The notes under the pieces are model-generated. The model ran no database searches, was not told the DNA's origin, and saw only the letters and a program-made list of their open reading frames with translations. Of a stretch of DNA of 64,000 nucleotides, positions 35,126 through 44,576 are shown one piece after another (positions within the stretch are counted from its first letter, which is position 1; every line of letters begins with the position of its first letter). Source of the stretch: Halothiobacillus diazotrophicus (GTDB lineage: Bacteria > Pseudomonadota > Gammaproteobacteria > Halothiobacillales > Halothiobacillaceae); NCBI RefSeq assembly GCF_001663815.1, contig NZ_CP016027.1:1809001-1873000 (forward strand), written 5' to 3'. The translations under genes and the position numbers were made by a program.

Positions 35126-36229
35126 ATGATTCATCGCGCGTTCGGGGGGCGGCTGAAACCGCCCCTCTTTATTGCTTTCCTGATTCTGGCCAGCGCACCT
35201 GCCCGGGCCATCGCCCAGGACTGGGCGCCCTACGTACGCATCGAATCGATGACCTACAGCCAGCCGAATTCCATCAAATCCGCCCTGAATGAATGGCATG
35301 GCGCCTTTTACGGCGGCACGCGTCAATGGACATTCAACACGATCGAGTCCGGTGTCGAAACCCATGACTGGTCGCTGGGCGTGTTCTACCGCAAGGATTA
35401 CGACCTGCGCTTTTCGCGTGGAACGGCGGAAGCCTATTACCTCTTGAAGAACAAGTACCCCCTGCCGATCGGCAAGCACTACCTGCTGGACCTGTCGGCG
35501 TCGAGCTTCGCTGCAAAAGGCATCCGGGGCACTTGGCGCATCGAGCCGACCGACCAGATGAAGCTGCGCCTGGGTCTCTCGCTGTTCACGGCAAGCGCCC
35601 TGATCGACGGCGCCCTGCACGGCGACGGCACGGCCCTTTCGCAGGACAGCTATCGCTACGATGCGGCCGTGGACTACCACTACAGCCGCGATTATCTGTT
35701 CAAGCGCGACGTGAGCCCACCAAGCGGCATCGGCGCCAGCCTGGATTTCGGCTTCACCGCACAAATCCAACCCTGGCTCCGCGTGCGCGGCCACGTGGAC
35801 GACCTGCTCGGTCGCATCTGGTGGAAGCAAGCCCCCTACACCGTGGCGACGGCCAGTTCGAACCGCGAGTCTTACGACGCCTCGGGCAACGTGCACTTCG
35901 CCCCCTTGATCAGCGGCTACGAAGGTACCTCGGATCGTTACGTGCAGCGCCTATCCCCCCGATTCTCCGGTCAGGCCGAACTCGGCCGAACCGGCAAACC
36001 CAACGGCATCGTGGCGGTGCAATACCAATACGGCCAGACCCTGCTTGGCGCCGGCGCCGCCGTCGGCTTCCACGACTACGTCTTCAACGTCACCGCCTGG
36101 CCGCAGGTACGTACCCTCAGCATCGGCGTCGCCAAAGGCCGCTACCGCCTCGAATTAGGCGCCAGCAGCCTCTCCCCGTCGACGACGCGAAGCCTGTGGC
36201 TGAGACTGAATATCGGGCAACTGGGTTGA
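35126..36229 (+). CDS. Outer-membrane beta-barrel-like protein paired with the lipoprotein
   Basis: A 367-aa protein with a signal peptide ending near ARAIAQ (residue 31). The mature chain shows alternating polar and aromatic residues in many short strands (VETHDWSLGVFYRKDYDLRF, YDAAVDYHYSRDYLF, RSLWLRLNIGQLG), the pattern of an outer-membrane barrel. No family name can be given. Translation probably follows the lipoprotein in the same transcript (AAGG before the ATG). The two may form a surface or assembly complex. Confidence 0.75.
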   Translation: MIHRAFGGRLKPPLFIAFLILASAPARAIAQDWAPYVRIESMTYSQPNSIKSALNEWHGAFYGGTRQWTFNTIESGVETHDWSLGVFYRKDYDLRFSRGTAEAYYLLKNKYPLPIGKHYLLDLSASSFAAKGIRGTWRIEPTDQMKLRLGLSLFTASALIDGALHGDGTALSQDSYRYDAAVDYHYSRDYLFKRDVSPPSGIGASLDFGFTAQIQPWLRVRGHVDDLLGRIWWKQAPYTVATASSNRESYDASGNVHFAPLISGYEGTSDRYVQRLSPRFSGQAELGRTGKPNGIVAVQYQYGQTLLGAGAAVGFHDYVFNVTAWPQVRTLSIGVAKGRYRLELGASSLSPSTTRSLWLRLNIGQLG

Positions 36230-36341
36230 TGAACCGGACGGAAGGAAACAACCCCGCGGGGCATGGACGCCCCGCCACTCGCGGCACCCCCCGTGGCACC
36301 ACGGAATGCGCTAGACTATCGATGCTTGATCCGGGCATCGA

Positions 36342-36379
36342 ACCGTGTGCTCATACCACAAAACGTTCCGGACGTAGGG
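36342..36379 (+). repeat. Left copy of imperfect direct repeat flanking the CRISPR-Cas island
   Basis: Aligns with 47542-47580 at 31 of 39 positions with one gap, including the exact core GCTCATACCA. It lies outside the toxin remnant and the array. No integrase or tRNA adjoins it. Confidence 0.55.
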
Positions 36380-36498
36380 TAGGGGGACGGATCAAGCCCC
36401 ATTCATGGTTCGCTGGGTTCATTCAAACCGACTGCTGCCCGCCCTCCGGAATCCAGATCGGCACGCCGGCCTCGATCGCATCTGATGCGGTGCATCCG

Positions 36499-36693
36499 TC
36501 AGTGATAATCATCCTCGCGCTGATGACGATCGGCCACAATCGTCACAAACTCGCCAGACTCGATTTCATACAAAGCAACATAGCCCGCAGCACCAAACTC
36601 GATCAGCATTTCACGCAAGAACGGATACTCGGGCGCGGCCTTGCGGCAGGCAAAGGGGGAACGGGCGGGATTGCCGACGTAGACCGGCGTCAC
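36499..36693 (-). pseudogene. 5'-truncated RelE/ParE-family toxin remnant fused to a CRISPR repeat end
   Basis: From the stop at 36499 up to about 36654 the sequence aligns without gaps to the toxin gene at 39318-39473, 115 of 156 bases identical by hand count. The encoded end (PFLREMLIEFGAAGYVALYE and RHQREDDYH) is the C-terminal half of this toxin family. The N-terminal third is missing. The open frame continues into unrelated residues that derive from array DNA. The remnant is on the same strand as the complete copy. It cannot make a full toxin. Confidence 0.85.
36656..36664 (-). repeat. Truncated CRISPR repeat (last 9 nt) at the toxin junction
   Basis: GGGGAACGG is identical to the last nine bases of the array repeat as written on the plus strand. 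It sits exactly one 61-bp period to the left of the first full repeat. The 20 bases before it belong to the toxin remnant. Bases 36665-36696 therefore form a 23rd spacer of exactly 32 nt. Confidence 0.8.
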
Positions 36694-36696
36694 GTC

Positions 36697-38067
36697 CGGT
36701 TCATCCCCGCGCCTGCGGGGAACGGTCGATTACACCACCGGCGCACTCTTGCTCACCCGGTTCATCCCCGCGCCTGCGGGGAACGGTCGCCCTCCATATC
36801 AACAAAATCCCGATGAGTCGGTTCATCCCCGCGCCTGCGGGGAACGGGACATGGGGCGGTTCCTGTGTTTCGGTTACGGCGGTTCATCCCCGCGCCTGCG
36901 GGGAACGGTGGGCAATCTGGCCGGCGTCGATCTGCTCGACCGGTTCATCCCCGCGCCTGCGGGGAACGGCCAAGGCCATTGCCCAGGGTCAGGTGTACAA
37001 CCGGTTCATCCCCGCGCCTGCGGGGAACGGGATTTCATGAACACAAGCCAATGCGTCAGGCCCGGTTCATCCCCGCGCCTGCGGGGATCGGGCTGGCCCA
37101 GGATGGCATGGGGCAACTCAGGACGGTTCATCCCCGCGCCTGCGGGGAACGGGCGCCATTTCTCGCGCACCCTGTCCAAGGTCTCGGTTCATCCCCGCGC
37201 CTGCGGGGAACGGACTTGGGTCGATGGGCTCATTGATCGGGCGATCGGTTCATCCCCGCGCCTGCGGGGAACGGATGTGACCCCACTGGCGCAACCAGCA
37301 GCAGCACGGTTCATCCCCGCGCCTGCGGGGAACGGAGGATTGTATTTTGCAATTCTGCTAACGGCCCCGGTTCATCCCCGCGCCTGCGGGGAACGGAACG
37401 GAATGGAATTAAGCATTTCCATGATAATCGGTTCATCCCCGCGCCTGCGGGGAACGGGTAGTGATCCAGCCGTAACGCTCGTTAGGAGTCGGTTCATCCC
37501 CGCGCCTGCGGGGAACGGACGATCCGGCTATTGGTGTTGACGGAAAGCACCGGTTCATCCCCGCGCCTGCGGGGAACGGGAGGCCATAATTTGCCGCGTT
37601 GTTCTGCAGTCCGGTTCATCCCCGCGCCTGCGGGGAACGGAGACCTACTCGCTGTTTCGCATCCTGTTGGCACGGTTCATCCCCGCGCCTGCGGGGAACG
37701 GGCATTCACTGCCTGCTCCGGCGTGATGCCGTCCGGTTCATCCCCGCGCCTGCGGGGAACGGTGACAACCGGCTCATATCAATACTGCGGTGACCGGTTC
37801 ATCCCCGCGCCTGCGGGGAACGGTCTCATTGCTCCGTGAAGATGCGTGATTCTCGCGGTTCATCCCCGCGCCTGCGGGGAACGGTCGAACAATCCCAACG
37901 GGCTTTTAACGGTATCCGGTTCATCCCCGCGCCTGCGGGGAACGGTTTCGTAGAAGAATTTAGCGTGATCCTCGATGCGGTTCATCCCCGCGCCTGCGGG
38001 GAACGGAGCCTTTTTCTGACTGCCGTGGTTTACTAATGCGGTTCATCCCCGCGCCTGCGGGGAACGG
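36697..38067 (-). CRISPR. Type I-E CRISPR array, 23 full repeats and 22 enclosed spacers
   Basis: The 29-bp repeat begins CGGTTCATCCCCGCG and ends CTGCGGGGAACGG on the plus strand; in the minus (crRNA) sense it ends in ATGAACCG, the 8-nt crRNA handle, with a GC-rich hairpin before it. Repeats start at 36697, 36758 and every 61 bases to 38039, so all spacers are 32 nt. The orientation matches the cas genes, with the leader on the right. All repeats are identical except the one at 37063, which ends GGGGATCGG. Spacers next to the leader (near 38068) are the newest. An additional spacer follows past the left end (36665-36696) next to a truncated repeat. Confidence 0.98.
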
Positions 38068-38117
38068 GTCTTAACATTTACGCTTGTTTTAAAAGACTTT
38101 TAACAGCACCGGAAATT
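38068..38117 (-). promoter_or_regulatory. CRISPR leader
   Basis: The 50 bases between the first repeat and the cas2 stop are AT-rich compared with the surroundings (runs such as GTTTTAAAAGACTTTTAA). This is where the crRNA promoter and the integration site for new spacers should lie. It may extend into the end of cas2. A specific IHF site could not be assigned. Confidence 0.7.
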
Positions 38118-39317
<1,200 letters not shown>

Positions 39318-39318
<1 letters not shown>

Positions 39319-39575
39319 CAGTAATAATCATCCTCGCGCTGGTGCCGTACGCCCAGAATTGTCACGATATCGCCCGTTTCGACCTCGCAAAGCGCGACAT
39401 AGCCCGCGCTGCCAAATTCGATCAGCTTTTCGCGCAGAAAAGGATGATCGGCGGATACTTTTCGGCAGGCAAACGGAAAATCACGCAGGAACCGGCATGC
39501 CAGTTCGATGGCTTGGCGCGCCCTCATCGCTGCGACCAGATCTTCCCCCGCCAGAAGTGTGAACAGCCGCCGCAC
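39318..39575 (-). CDS. RelE/ParE-family toxin, probably frameshifted, inside the cas operon
   Basis: The frame starts at GTG 39575 and encodes 85 aa ending in GYVALCEVETGDIVTILG and RHQREDDYY, the hallmark C-terminus of a RelE/ParE toxin group that usually has about 100 aa. A better N-terminus (YRLTE, from ATG 39636, overlapping the end of the antitoxin gene) lies in another frame and joins the toxin frame if about one base (or 4) is removed, or two (or 8) are added, near 39584. The junction contains CGAACGAA. The gene is therefore probably disrupted, or starts late at GTG without its first helix. It touches cas1 (TGATG). A 74% identical remnant lies at 36499-36654. Confidence 0.7.
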
Positions 39576-39607
39576 ATCTTCGTTCGGTCAGCCTATAAGC
39601 TGATAAC

Positions 39608-39883
39608 TCAAGCGGCTCCCGCCTTGTCGCGCGCATGGACAAGCAGGGCATCAAGTTGGGTGAGCAATTCCTGACTGCTCACATAACCATTAACGGCCCT
39701 CGCCTCATCTCGGGCTTTCAGGCTACGCGCCACGAATTCCTGCCGAGCTTCCCGCCGCTCGATGTTCAGCCGAACCGCTTCCAGTACGAAGCTGGACAGC
39801 GTTTCTCCCTCGCGCAGAACAGATTCGGCAGCGGTACGCAGAGCACTATCCACACGCAAAGGAGGTAAGGTGGCGTTTTTCAT
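39608..39883 (-). CDS. YlcI/YnfO-like antitoxin (ribbon-helix-helix type)
   Basis: A 91-aa protein starting at 39883 with GGAGG upstream. The N-terminal part (LPPLRVDSALRTAAESVLRE, then GETLSSFVLEAVRLNIERRE) fits the RHH-type DNA-binding fold of YlcI/YnfO antitoxins, with a charged C-terminal tail. It should bind its promoter and neutralise the adjoining toxin. It lies 114 bases after cas6e, the only wide gap in the operon, so it may have its own promoter. It interrupts the usual cas6e-cas1 junction of type I-E loci. Confidence 0.82.
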   Translation of the reverse strand: MKNATLPPLRVDSALRTAAESVLREGETLSSFVLEAVRLNIERREARQEFVARSLKARDEARAVNGYVSSQELLTQLDALLVHARDKAGAA

Positions 39884-39996
39884 GGCAAACCTCCGAGCAT
39901 TGCATATGCGATTCAGTCTAAAAGAAAGTCTGGAGACCCGCAAAAATTCACTTCTTCATTCAGCCCCCTAGCCAGCAAACCAAAGGTTGAACTGAC

Positions 39997-40689
39997 TTAT
40001 CTTTGCGAGGGCACAACAGACAAAAGTCCCAGCCCCATGACCTTAGCGTGACCGATGCCCTTTTGGATCGCCGCACGGAATTGAGCCGGATCACTGACAA
40101 CAAGACGCCCCTCGTAAAGTACGGAAAACACGCGAATCGTGCGGCCATCATGGCGCCGCCCAACCAGCATCTGATCTTGCGACACCCGCACATCGGGATA
40201 CGCCCGCCCTTTGGGGCTGTCGAGAAAATCGAAATAGTCCGGCGTGTTGGCGCTGGGCACGGAAAAGCCATGCTGCTGACCTTTTCGTGCCAGCCAGTCG
40301 TGTTGCGCATCCAGGTGAAGCAACCCCAAGCGCTTACCGTGTAGGGTTTTGCACGGATTGGCACGCAAGCGGAAGCGGAAGACTTGGCCGGCGGAGAGCG
40401 TATCGAGAGAGAGTTTCTGTACCAAATCGATCCCAGGTTCGGCCACGGCGAGCCAGCCGGACTCGTACAGGGGTGACCATTCCGGGGGTACTTGCGACTG
40501 TATCAGCACGCGCGGTCGACCGTCTCTGTCGGTCTCCGGCTCCAGTCGCCACAACAGTGCACCCGGTCGAGACGGCGTATGTTCCGGAAAGAACGCTCGG
40601 CACAATGTGGCGTGCATCTGGTAGGGGTCCGCCAGATCACGACGCGCCGCCTTGCTGCGTGGGTTCAGGGTGATTCTATGCAGACGCAT
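39997..40689 (-). CDS. cas6e: Cas6e (CasE), pre-crRNA endoribonuclease
   Basis: A 230-aa enzyme that cuts each repeat and stays on the crRNA hairpin. It starts MRLHRITLNP; His26 in DPYQMHATLC is the likely catalytic residue. The Gly-rich loop GIGHAKVMGLGLLSV near the C-terminus contacts RNA. It overlaps cas5 by 14 bases. It is the last Cascade gene before the antitoxin. Confidence 0.95.
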   Translation of the reverse strand: MRLHRITLNPRSKAARRDLADPYQMHATLCRAFFPEHTPSRPGALLWRLEPETDRDGRPRVLIQSQVPPEWSPLYESGWLAVAEPGIDLVQKLSLDTLSAGQVFRFRLRANPCKTLHGKRLGLLHLDAQHDWLARKGQQHGFSVPSANTPDYFDFLDSPKGRAYPDVRVSQDQMLVGRRHDGRTIRVFSVLYEGRLVVSDPAQFRAAIQKGIGHAKVMGLGLLSVVPSQR

Positions 40690-41359
40690 CGTTCGGCCCT
40701 CTGTTCAATTCGACCCACGCCGAACGCACGTACCGCGCACCAAAGCGTCGGTCAGCAAACGACGACAGAAGCTGATCCATACGCAACGCACCGTTACCAT
40801 CCATTGACTCCAATGACACAAGCAGGCGCTCCGGCATGACTTCGCCGTGGCGCAATGTGGTGAGCCAGGGATGAGCCGAGAGTGCGGACATCAGCGGCTC
40901 TTCCGCCACACCTCCTTCCAACCAAATCGACTCCGAAGGCACATAAGACTTGCGCCCCAGCGCGAGGGGCCAAGTCGGGTTCTGCAAGGCCGCGTGGGCG
41001 CGTTCGAGCAAAGCGCGATCCAGGCCTTCGAGGCCAACCAGAAACACTGCGTCGGCGAGGTAGTCACGCGTGGTGACGGCCGTTTCGTGCATCTTTGATC
41101 GGTCGGCGGAAATGATCCGTTGCGCGGTCTGGTAATCGCGTTTAAGCACCCCAGGTCGATCATGCCGCACACCCATCGCCAGCGCGGCAAGCGCTTGCAA
41201 GTCTTCGTTCCAAGTTTCGCGGTCGATACCGAGCGCAGCGGCGAGCAACCCAATCACGCCGGACTTGCTCGGCTCCTTACCGGTGTCGCGCTGATCGAAG
41301 CGGCTGGTCGTTCCCCAGGATTGCATCGGCCCGGCCAGCCTCAAAAGCAGGGTCGGCAT
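40676..41359 (-). CDS. cas5e: Cas5e (CasD), Cascade subunit
   Basis: A 227-aa Cascade subunit that caps the 5' handle of crRNA. The start MPTLLLRLAGPMQSWGTTSR is the typical Cas5e N-terminus. It starts three bases after cas7 and overlaps cas6e. Confidence 0.96.
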   Translation of the reverse strand: MPTLLLRLAGPMQSWGTTSRFDQRDTGKEPSKSGVIGLLAAALGIDRETWNEDLQALAALAMGVRHDRPGVLKRDYQTAQRIISADRSKMHETAVTTRDYLADAVFLVGLEGLDRALLERAHAALQNPTWPLALGRKSYVPSESIWLEGGVAEEPLMSALSAHPWLTTLRHGEVMPERLLVSLESMDGNGALRMDQLLSSFADRRFGARYVRSAWVELNRGPNDASA

Positions 41360-41362
41360 GTC

Positions 41363-42526
41363 TCAACCCTTTGCCGCAGTAAGTACGGCGTCCAGCACGG
41401 CATCGAGCGACGCCTTGTCTTCGCCAAAGCCACCAATGTCGGCCTTCGCCACGTTGAGCACGAAGGTTTGACCCTTGCGTGGATAGGCGGTATCGAGCGC
41501 GTGCGCCTTCGTCGCCAGCGCCTCCGCCGACTTGCGCGTCAACGATTCGCCCGTCTTGGCGCGAATCGCGGTTTCAAACGCATTGGCGAGATTGCGTGGT
41601 GCGGCATCGTGACAGACCGACACAGCGACGAACTCGGGCGGGTTGTGCGCGGCGAAACTGTTTTGCTTTCCGGTGGGTTCGGCAAGTACGAAACCTTCGA
41701 GGAAGGTGCGCAGCCCCTTGGTGGCAAGATCCGTGTCGCCCTGGAGGTTAGTCACCAGCTTTTCCCAATCGACGACGGCGTAACGGTAGTAGCAGGCCGA
41801 ATTGAATTCGATCGTGCCCATCATGTCCGCGCCCGTCGTGTCTTCCGGTTTCAGGTCATCTACCGCTGTGTAGAAGTCGAATTCGCGTTCGACCGCGTGG
41901 GTCGAAATCGCGTGCGCGACCTGGCAGGCGGCATGCTGGTTTTTCTCGGGCATGTCGGCAAGCATCCGACCGAACAGTGCCACATCCACCGCCTTACCGC
42001 CGCTGAAAATCGCTTCGATCTGGTCCCTGACCTCTTTGGGCGCGCTGCCTGCGGCGTCCTTCTTCGACTTCTTCTTTTTGCTGCCATCCTCAGCTTGATC
42101 AGCTTCGGCTTCCACGATCAAATCCCAGTGCTGGTCAATGGCCCCCGCCACCGCTGCGATCTCGCGCTTGCCGAGAAACAGCAGGTATTGCGTCTTGTCA
42201 GCATCCTTGGATCTGCTGATCTTGATGTAGGACAACGCGGTTTCCGCTTTTGCTCGCGCTTCGGCGGCATCGCGTTTGCCCGCCAGTGCGTCGGCGACAG
42301 CCTGGTACACGCGCTTGGTACGCACGGCAAGTTCGTCTGCACTGAATACGCCTTCGCGTACTTTCTCGTCGAAGAATTGCCGAATCGCGCGCTTGTCGCA
42401 CTGGCTCGACACCCGTCCCCGGCGCGTGCCGCCGAAAAACGCGTCCTTGGGCGCGCCGGTGTCGTCTCGGTTGAGGTTGGACGGCGCAAAATTTTGCAGA
42501 ACGTGAATCTCGATCAGGGTTTTCAT
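41363..42526 (-). CDS. cas7e: Cas7e (CasC), Cascade backbone subunit
   Basis: A 387-aa backbone protein; six copies would line the crRNA. It begins MKTLIEIHVLQNFAPSNLNR and shows the RRGRVSSQCDKRAIRQFF and GTIEFNSACYYRYAVVDW segments common to Cas7e. A lysine-rich loop (GSKKKKSKKDAAG, about residue 170) is an insertion compared with the E. coli protein. It overlaps cse2 by four bases. Confidence 0.96.
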   Translation of the reverse strand: MKTLIEIHVLQNFAPSNLNRDDTGAPKDAFFGGTRRGRVSSQCDKRAIRQFFDEKVREGVFSADELAVRTKRVYQAVADALAGKRDAAEARAKAETALSYIKISRSKDADKTQYLLFLGKREIAAVAGAIDQHWDLIVEAEADQAEDGSKKKKSKKDAAGSAPKEVRDQIEAIFSGGKAVDVALFGRMLADMPEKNQHAACQVAHAISTHAVEREFDFYTAVDDLKPEDTTGADMMGTIEFNSACYYRYAVVDWEKLVTNLQGDTDLATKGLRTFLEGFVLAEPTGKQNSFAAHNPPEFVAVSVCHDAAPRNLANAFETAIRAKTGESLTRKSAEALATKAHALDTAYPRKGQTFVLNVAKADIGGFGEDKASLDAVLDAVLTAAKG

Positions 42527-43035
42527 GCGGCGGTCTCCGTGTCGGCATCAATGTTTTCGGTGGGTGTGATAGTGCGGTAGAAGGCACGTGCCCAAGCGTT
42601 TTGCACATTCTTGTCGGGGCGGTTCCAGTACAGCAGGTCGTTCAACAGCGCCTGAAAGTCGATGGGCTGCTCGTTCAGCAGAGCGATCATCTGGCGCAGG
42701 CGGTGCGGGAGTTGTTCGCGGTCGGCATCCAGTAGATGAATGAAGCGTCGCTCGGTGCTCACGGAACCGCTGGCAAGCTGGTGCAGCGCACAGGCTTTGG
42801 CGAGCGGCGTCAACACTCCGGCACGACCCTCGCGCCAATGTGCTGCCCACAGACCGGCGACAAGGTAGTGCATCTGCCTGCGCCAGCCTTCGGCTTCGCC
42901 CTTCAAGAAGGGCTCGACGTAGGGAAAAGCCGGAATGTGCGTGCCGGGGTCGAATGCGAGGCTGCGCCGCAATACAGCGCGCACTTTCGTGTCTCGTGCG
43001 TTCATGTCTTCCAGCCATGCGATGTACTCACTCAT
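42523..43035 (-). CDS. cse2: Cse2 (CasB), Cascade small subunit
   Basis: A 170-aa helical protein with the Cse2 pattern GEAEGWRRQMHYLVAGLW and LPHRLRQMIALLNEQPIDFQ. Two copies form the belly of Cascade. It overlaps both neighbours by four bases. Confidence 0.95.
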   Translation of the reverse strand: MSEYIAWLEDMNARDTKVRAVLRRSLAFDPGTHIPAFPYVEPFLKGEAEGWRRQMHYLVAGLWAAHWREGRAGVLTPLAKACALHQLASGSVSTERRFIHLLDADREQLPHRLRQMIALLNEQPIDFQALLNDLLYWNRPDKNVQNAWARAFYRTITPTENIDADTETAA

Positions 43036-44576
43036 GCGGGTTCCTCCTGTATCTGGGGATGGGTTTCGTATTGCTGGATTTCCTTGTTCAGCGCGCCGAC
43101 TTGCTTGTTGACGTGCACTTCAGCGCGCACCAACGCGCGGATGGCCCAGGCATCGCTGGTCGAAACCGACGCTGCATGCCGATGCCATGCGTCACGGAGC
43201 GTCTTGCGCACGGTTTTGAGCCAACCGTGCCGTATGACATCAGGGTCGGCATCGATGGTGTATTGGCGCAGCACGTCGTGGAAGGCAGTTTCGAGCGTGG
43301 ACCAGTACATGGCGGACACAAGCATCTGCTCGACGAAGCGGCTGATGTCCTTGCCATCGGGCTCGCGCTCGCCCCTGCTCAGCAAGTCGCGTGCGAAACA
43401 CTTGCAGGCACGCCACAGAGCCTGCTGGCAGGTTTCGGCATCAGCGAGAAGTTGATGAATTTCGCTCCGGATCGTACGGTCGCCAAGCAAGGCCTCGGGT
43501 AACGCGAAGCGCTCCAACCGCCAGAACTCGATCTTGGCTTTGTTGTTGGACTGCCCCAGAACAATAACCGAACGCGGAAAACGCGCGTGGTCGAAGCGCG
43601 TCAGCGCCATTGCGTGCCCAATGACTTCGGGGGCCAAATTCGTGTCATCCGGCAATAGCGAATCGAAATCGCGCCACAACCCACGGTCACGGAACTGGAT
43701 CGACAGCTTGCCGTTCTTGTCGTCAATGCGGTAACCGAGCATCGGGTCGATGTGGTCTTTGGTCACATTTTCCACACCGGACGCGAAAGCAAGCTTGCTG
43801 ACGCTACCATCGTCCTCTCCACTTAGTCGGATCGACCTCGTACGCCAAGTGTAGCGGTCAGCGTAGCCCGCTATGCCGCGCTTTGCTCCCGTCTTGAGAT
43901 CCGCCACCGTTTCCGGATTGCGCTCCCAAACGGGCAAGTCGCCTGGTATTAGCACGCGGTTCTGCGGCACGAGGTTCATAAGCAGGGTGTCTTCCAGGTG
44001 GCGCCCCAGCGGTAGCACCATCGCTGCCGTTGCGGACGGCGCGGTGCCGGTGTGGGACAACTCGCTTTTGCCCGCGCTTACGGAAAATGTCTGTGTCGCA
44101 AGCAGCCAGCGTGCCGCTGCCGCAGGCGACACAGCTTCGGGGTGAGTGACATCGACATGATCGAACAGCACCTTGGCGTTGTCGGCATTATGTTCGGCGG
44201 CGAGCACTGTCCACGCACGCCAAACTTTGGGCTCGAAGTCCGGGATCTGAAAGAAGGGCTTTTTGTCGTCGAACAGCCAGAATCGATCTCGCCAACCTTC
44301 GAGGTAAGCGCAGATCTTTTGCAGAGGCAGCCCAGCCTTAAACAGCTCCTTGGCCTGATCGATGTCTGTCGGTCCTTCGAGCGCCCGGTAGAGCACGGCG
44401 AGCAGGAAGCGATGCAGGCTGGCCGTGACCAACGGCGAGGGGTCTTCGATCACTGCGATGTCTTTGGCTTGCAGCAAAGTGTCGCGGATGCCGAGTTCAA
44501 CGCGCCCGCCGTCGAGCTTGCGAACAGGAATCCAGGCTTCGTCGATCAGATTGAAACGGCTCGATCCAGCGCTCAT
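43032..44576 (-). CDS. cse1: Cse1 (CasA, Cas8e), PAM-recognising large subunit
   Basis: A 514-aa large subunit that recognises the PAM and recruits Cas3. The family start RFNLIDEAWIPVRKLDGG and the segment WLFDDKKPFFQIPDF are clear. The length is typical for I-E. It overlaps cas3 and cse2 by four bases each. Confidence 0.96.
   Translation of the reverse strand: MSAGSSRFNLIDEAWIPVRKLDGGRVELGIRDTLLQAKDIAVIEDPSPLVTASLHRFLLAVLYRALEGPTDIDQAKELFKAGLPLQKICAYLEGWRDRFWLFDDKKPFFQIPDFEPKVWRAWTVLAAEHNADNAKVLFDHVDVTHPEAVSPAAAARWLLATQTFSVSAGKSELSHTGTAPSATAAMVLPLGRHLEDTLLMNLVPQNRVLIPGDLPVWERNPETVADLKTGAKRGIAGYADRYTWRTRSIRLSGEDDGSVSKLAFASGVENVTKDHIDPMLGYRIDDKNGKLSIQFRDRGLWRDFDSLLPDDTNLAPEVIGHAMALTRFDHARFPRSVIVLGQSNNKAKIEFWRLERFALPEALLGDRTIRSEIHQLLADAETCQQALWRACKCFARDLLSRGEREPDGKDISRFVEQMLVSAMYWSTLETAFHDVLRQYTIDADPDVIRHGWLKTVRKTLRDAWHRHAASVSTSDAWAIRALVRAEVHVNKQVGALNKEIQQYETHPQIQEEPA

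Noticed and set aside
36256-36275. Stem GCGGGGC/GCCCCGC after the outer-membrane gene
   Set aside because: No T-run follows, so it is not a convincing terminator; it may only reflect GC richness.
36749-37540. Open frames running through the CRISPR array
   Set aside because: They translate the repeat periodically (RFIPAPAGNG, VHPRACGER, SSPRLRGT) and are not genes.
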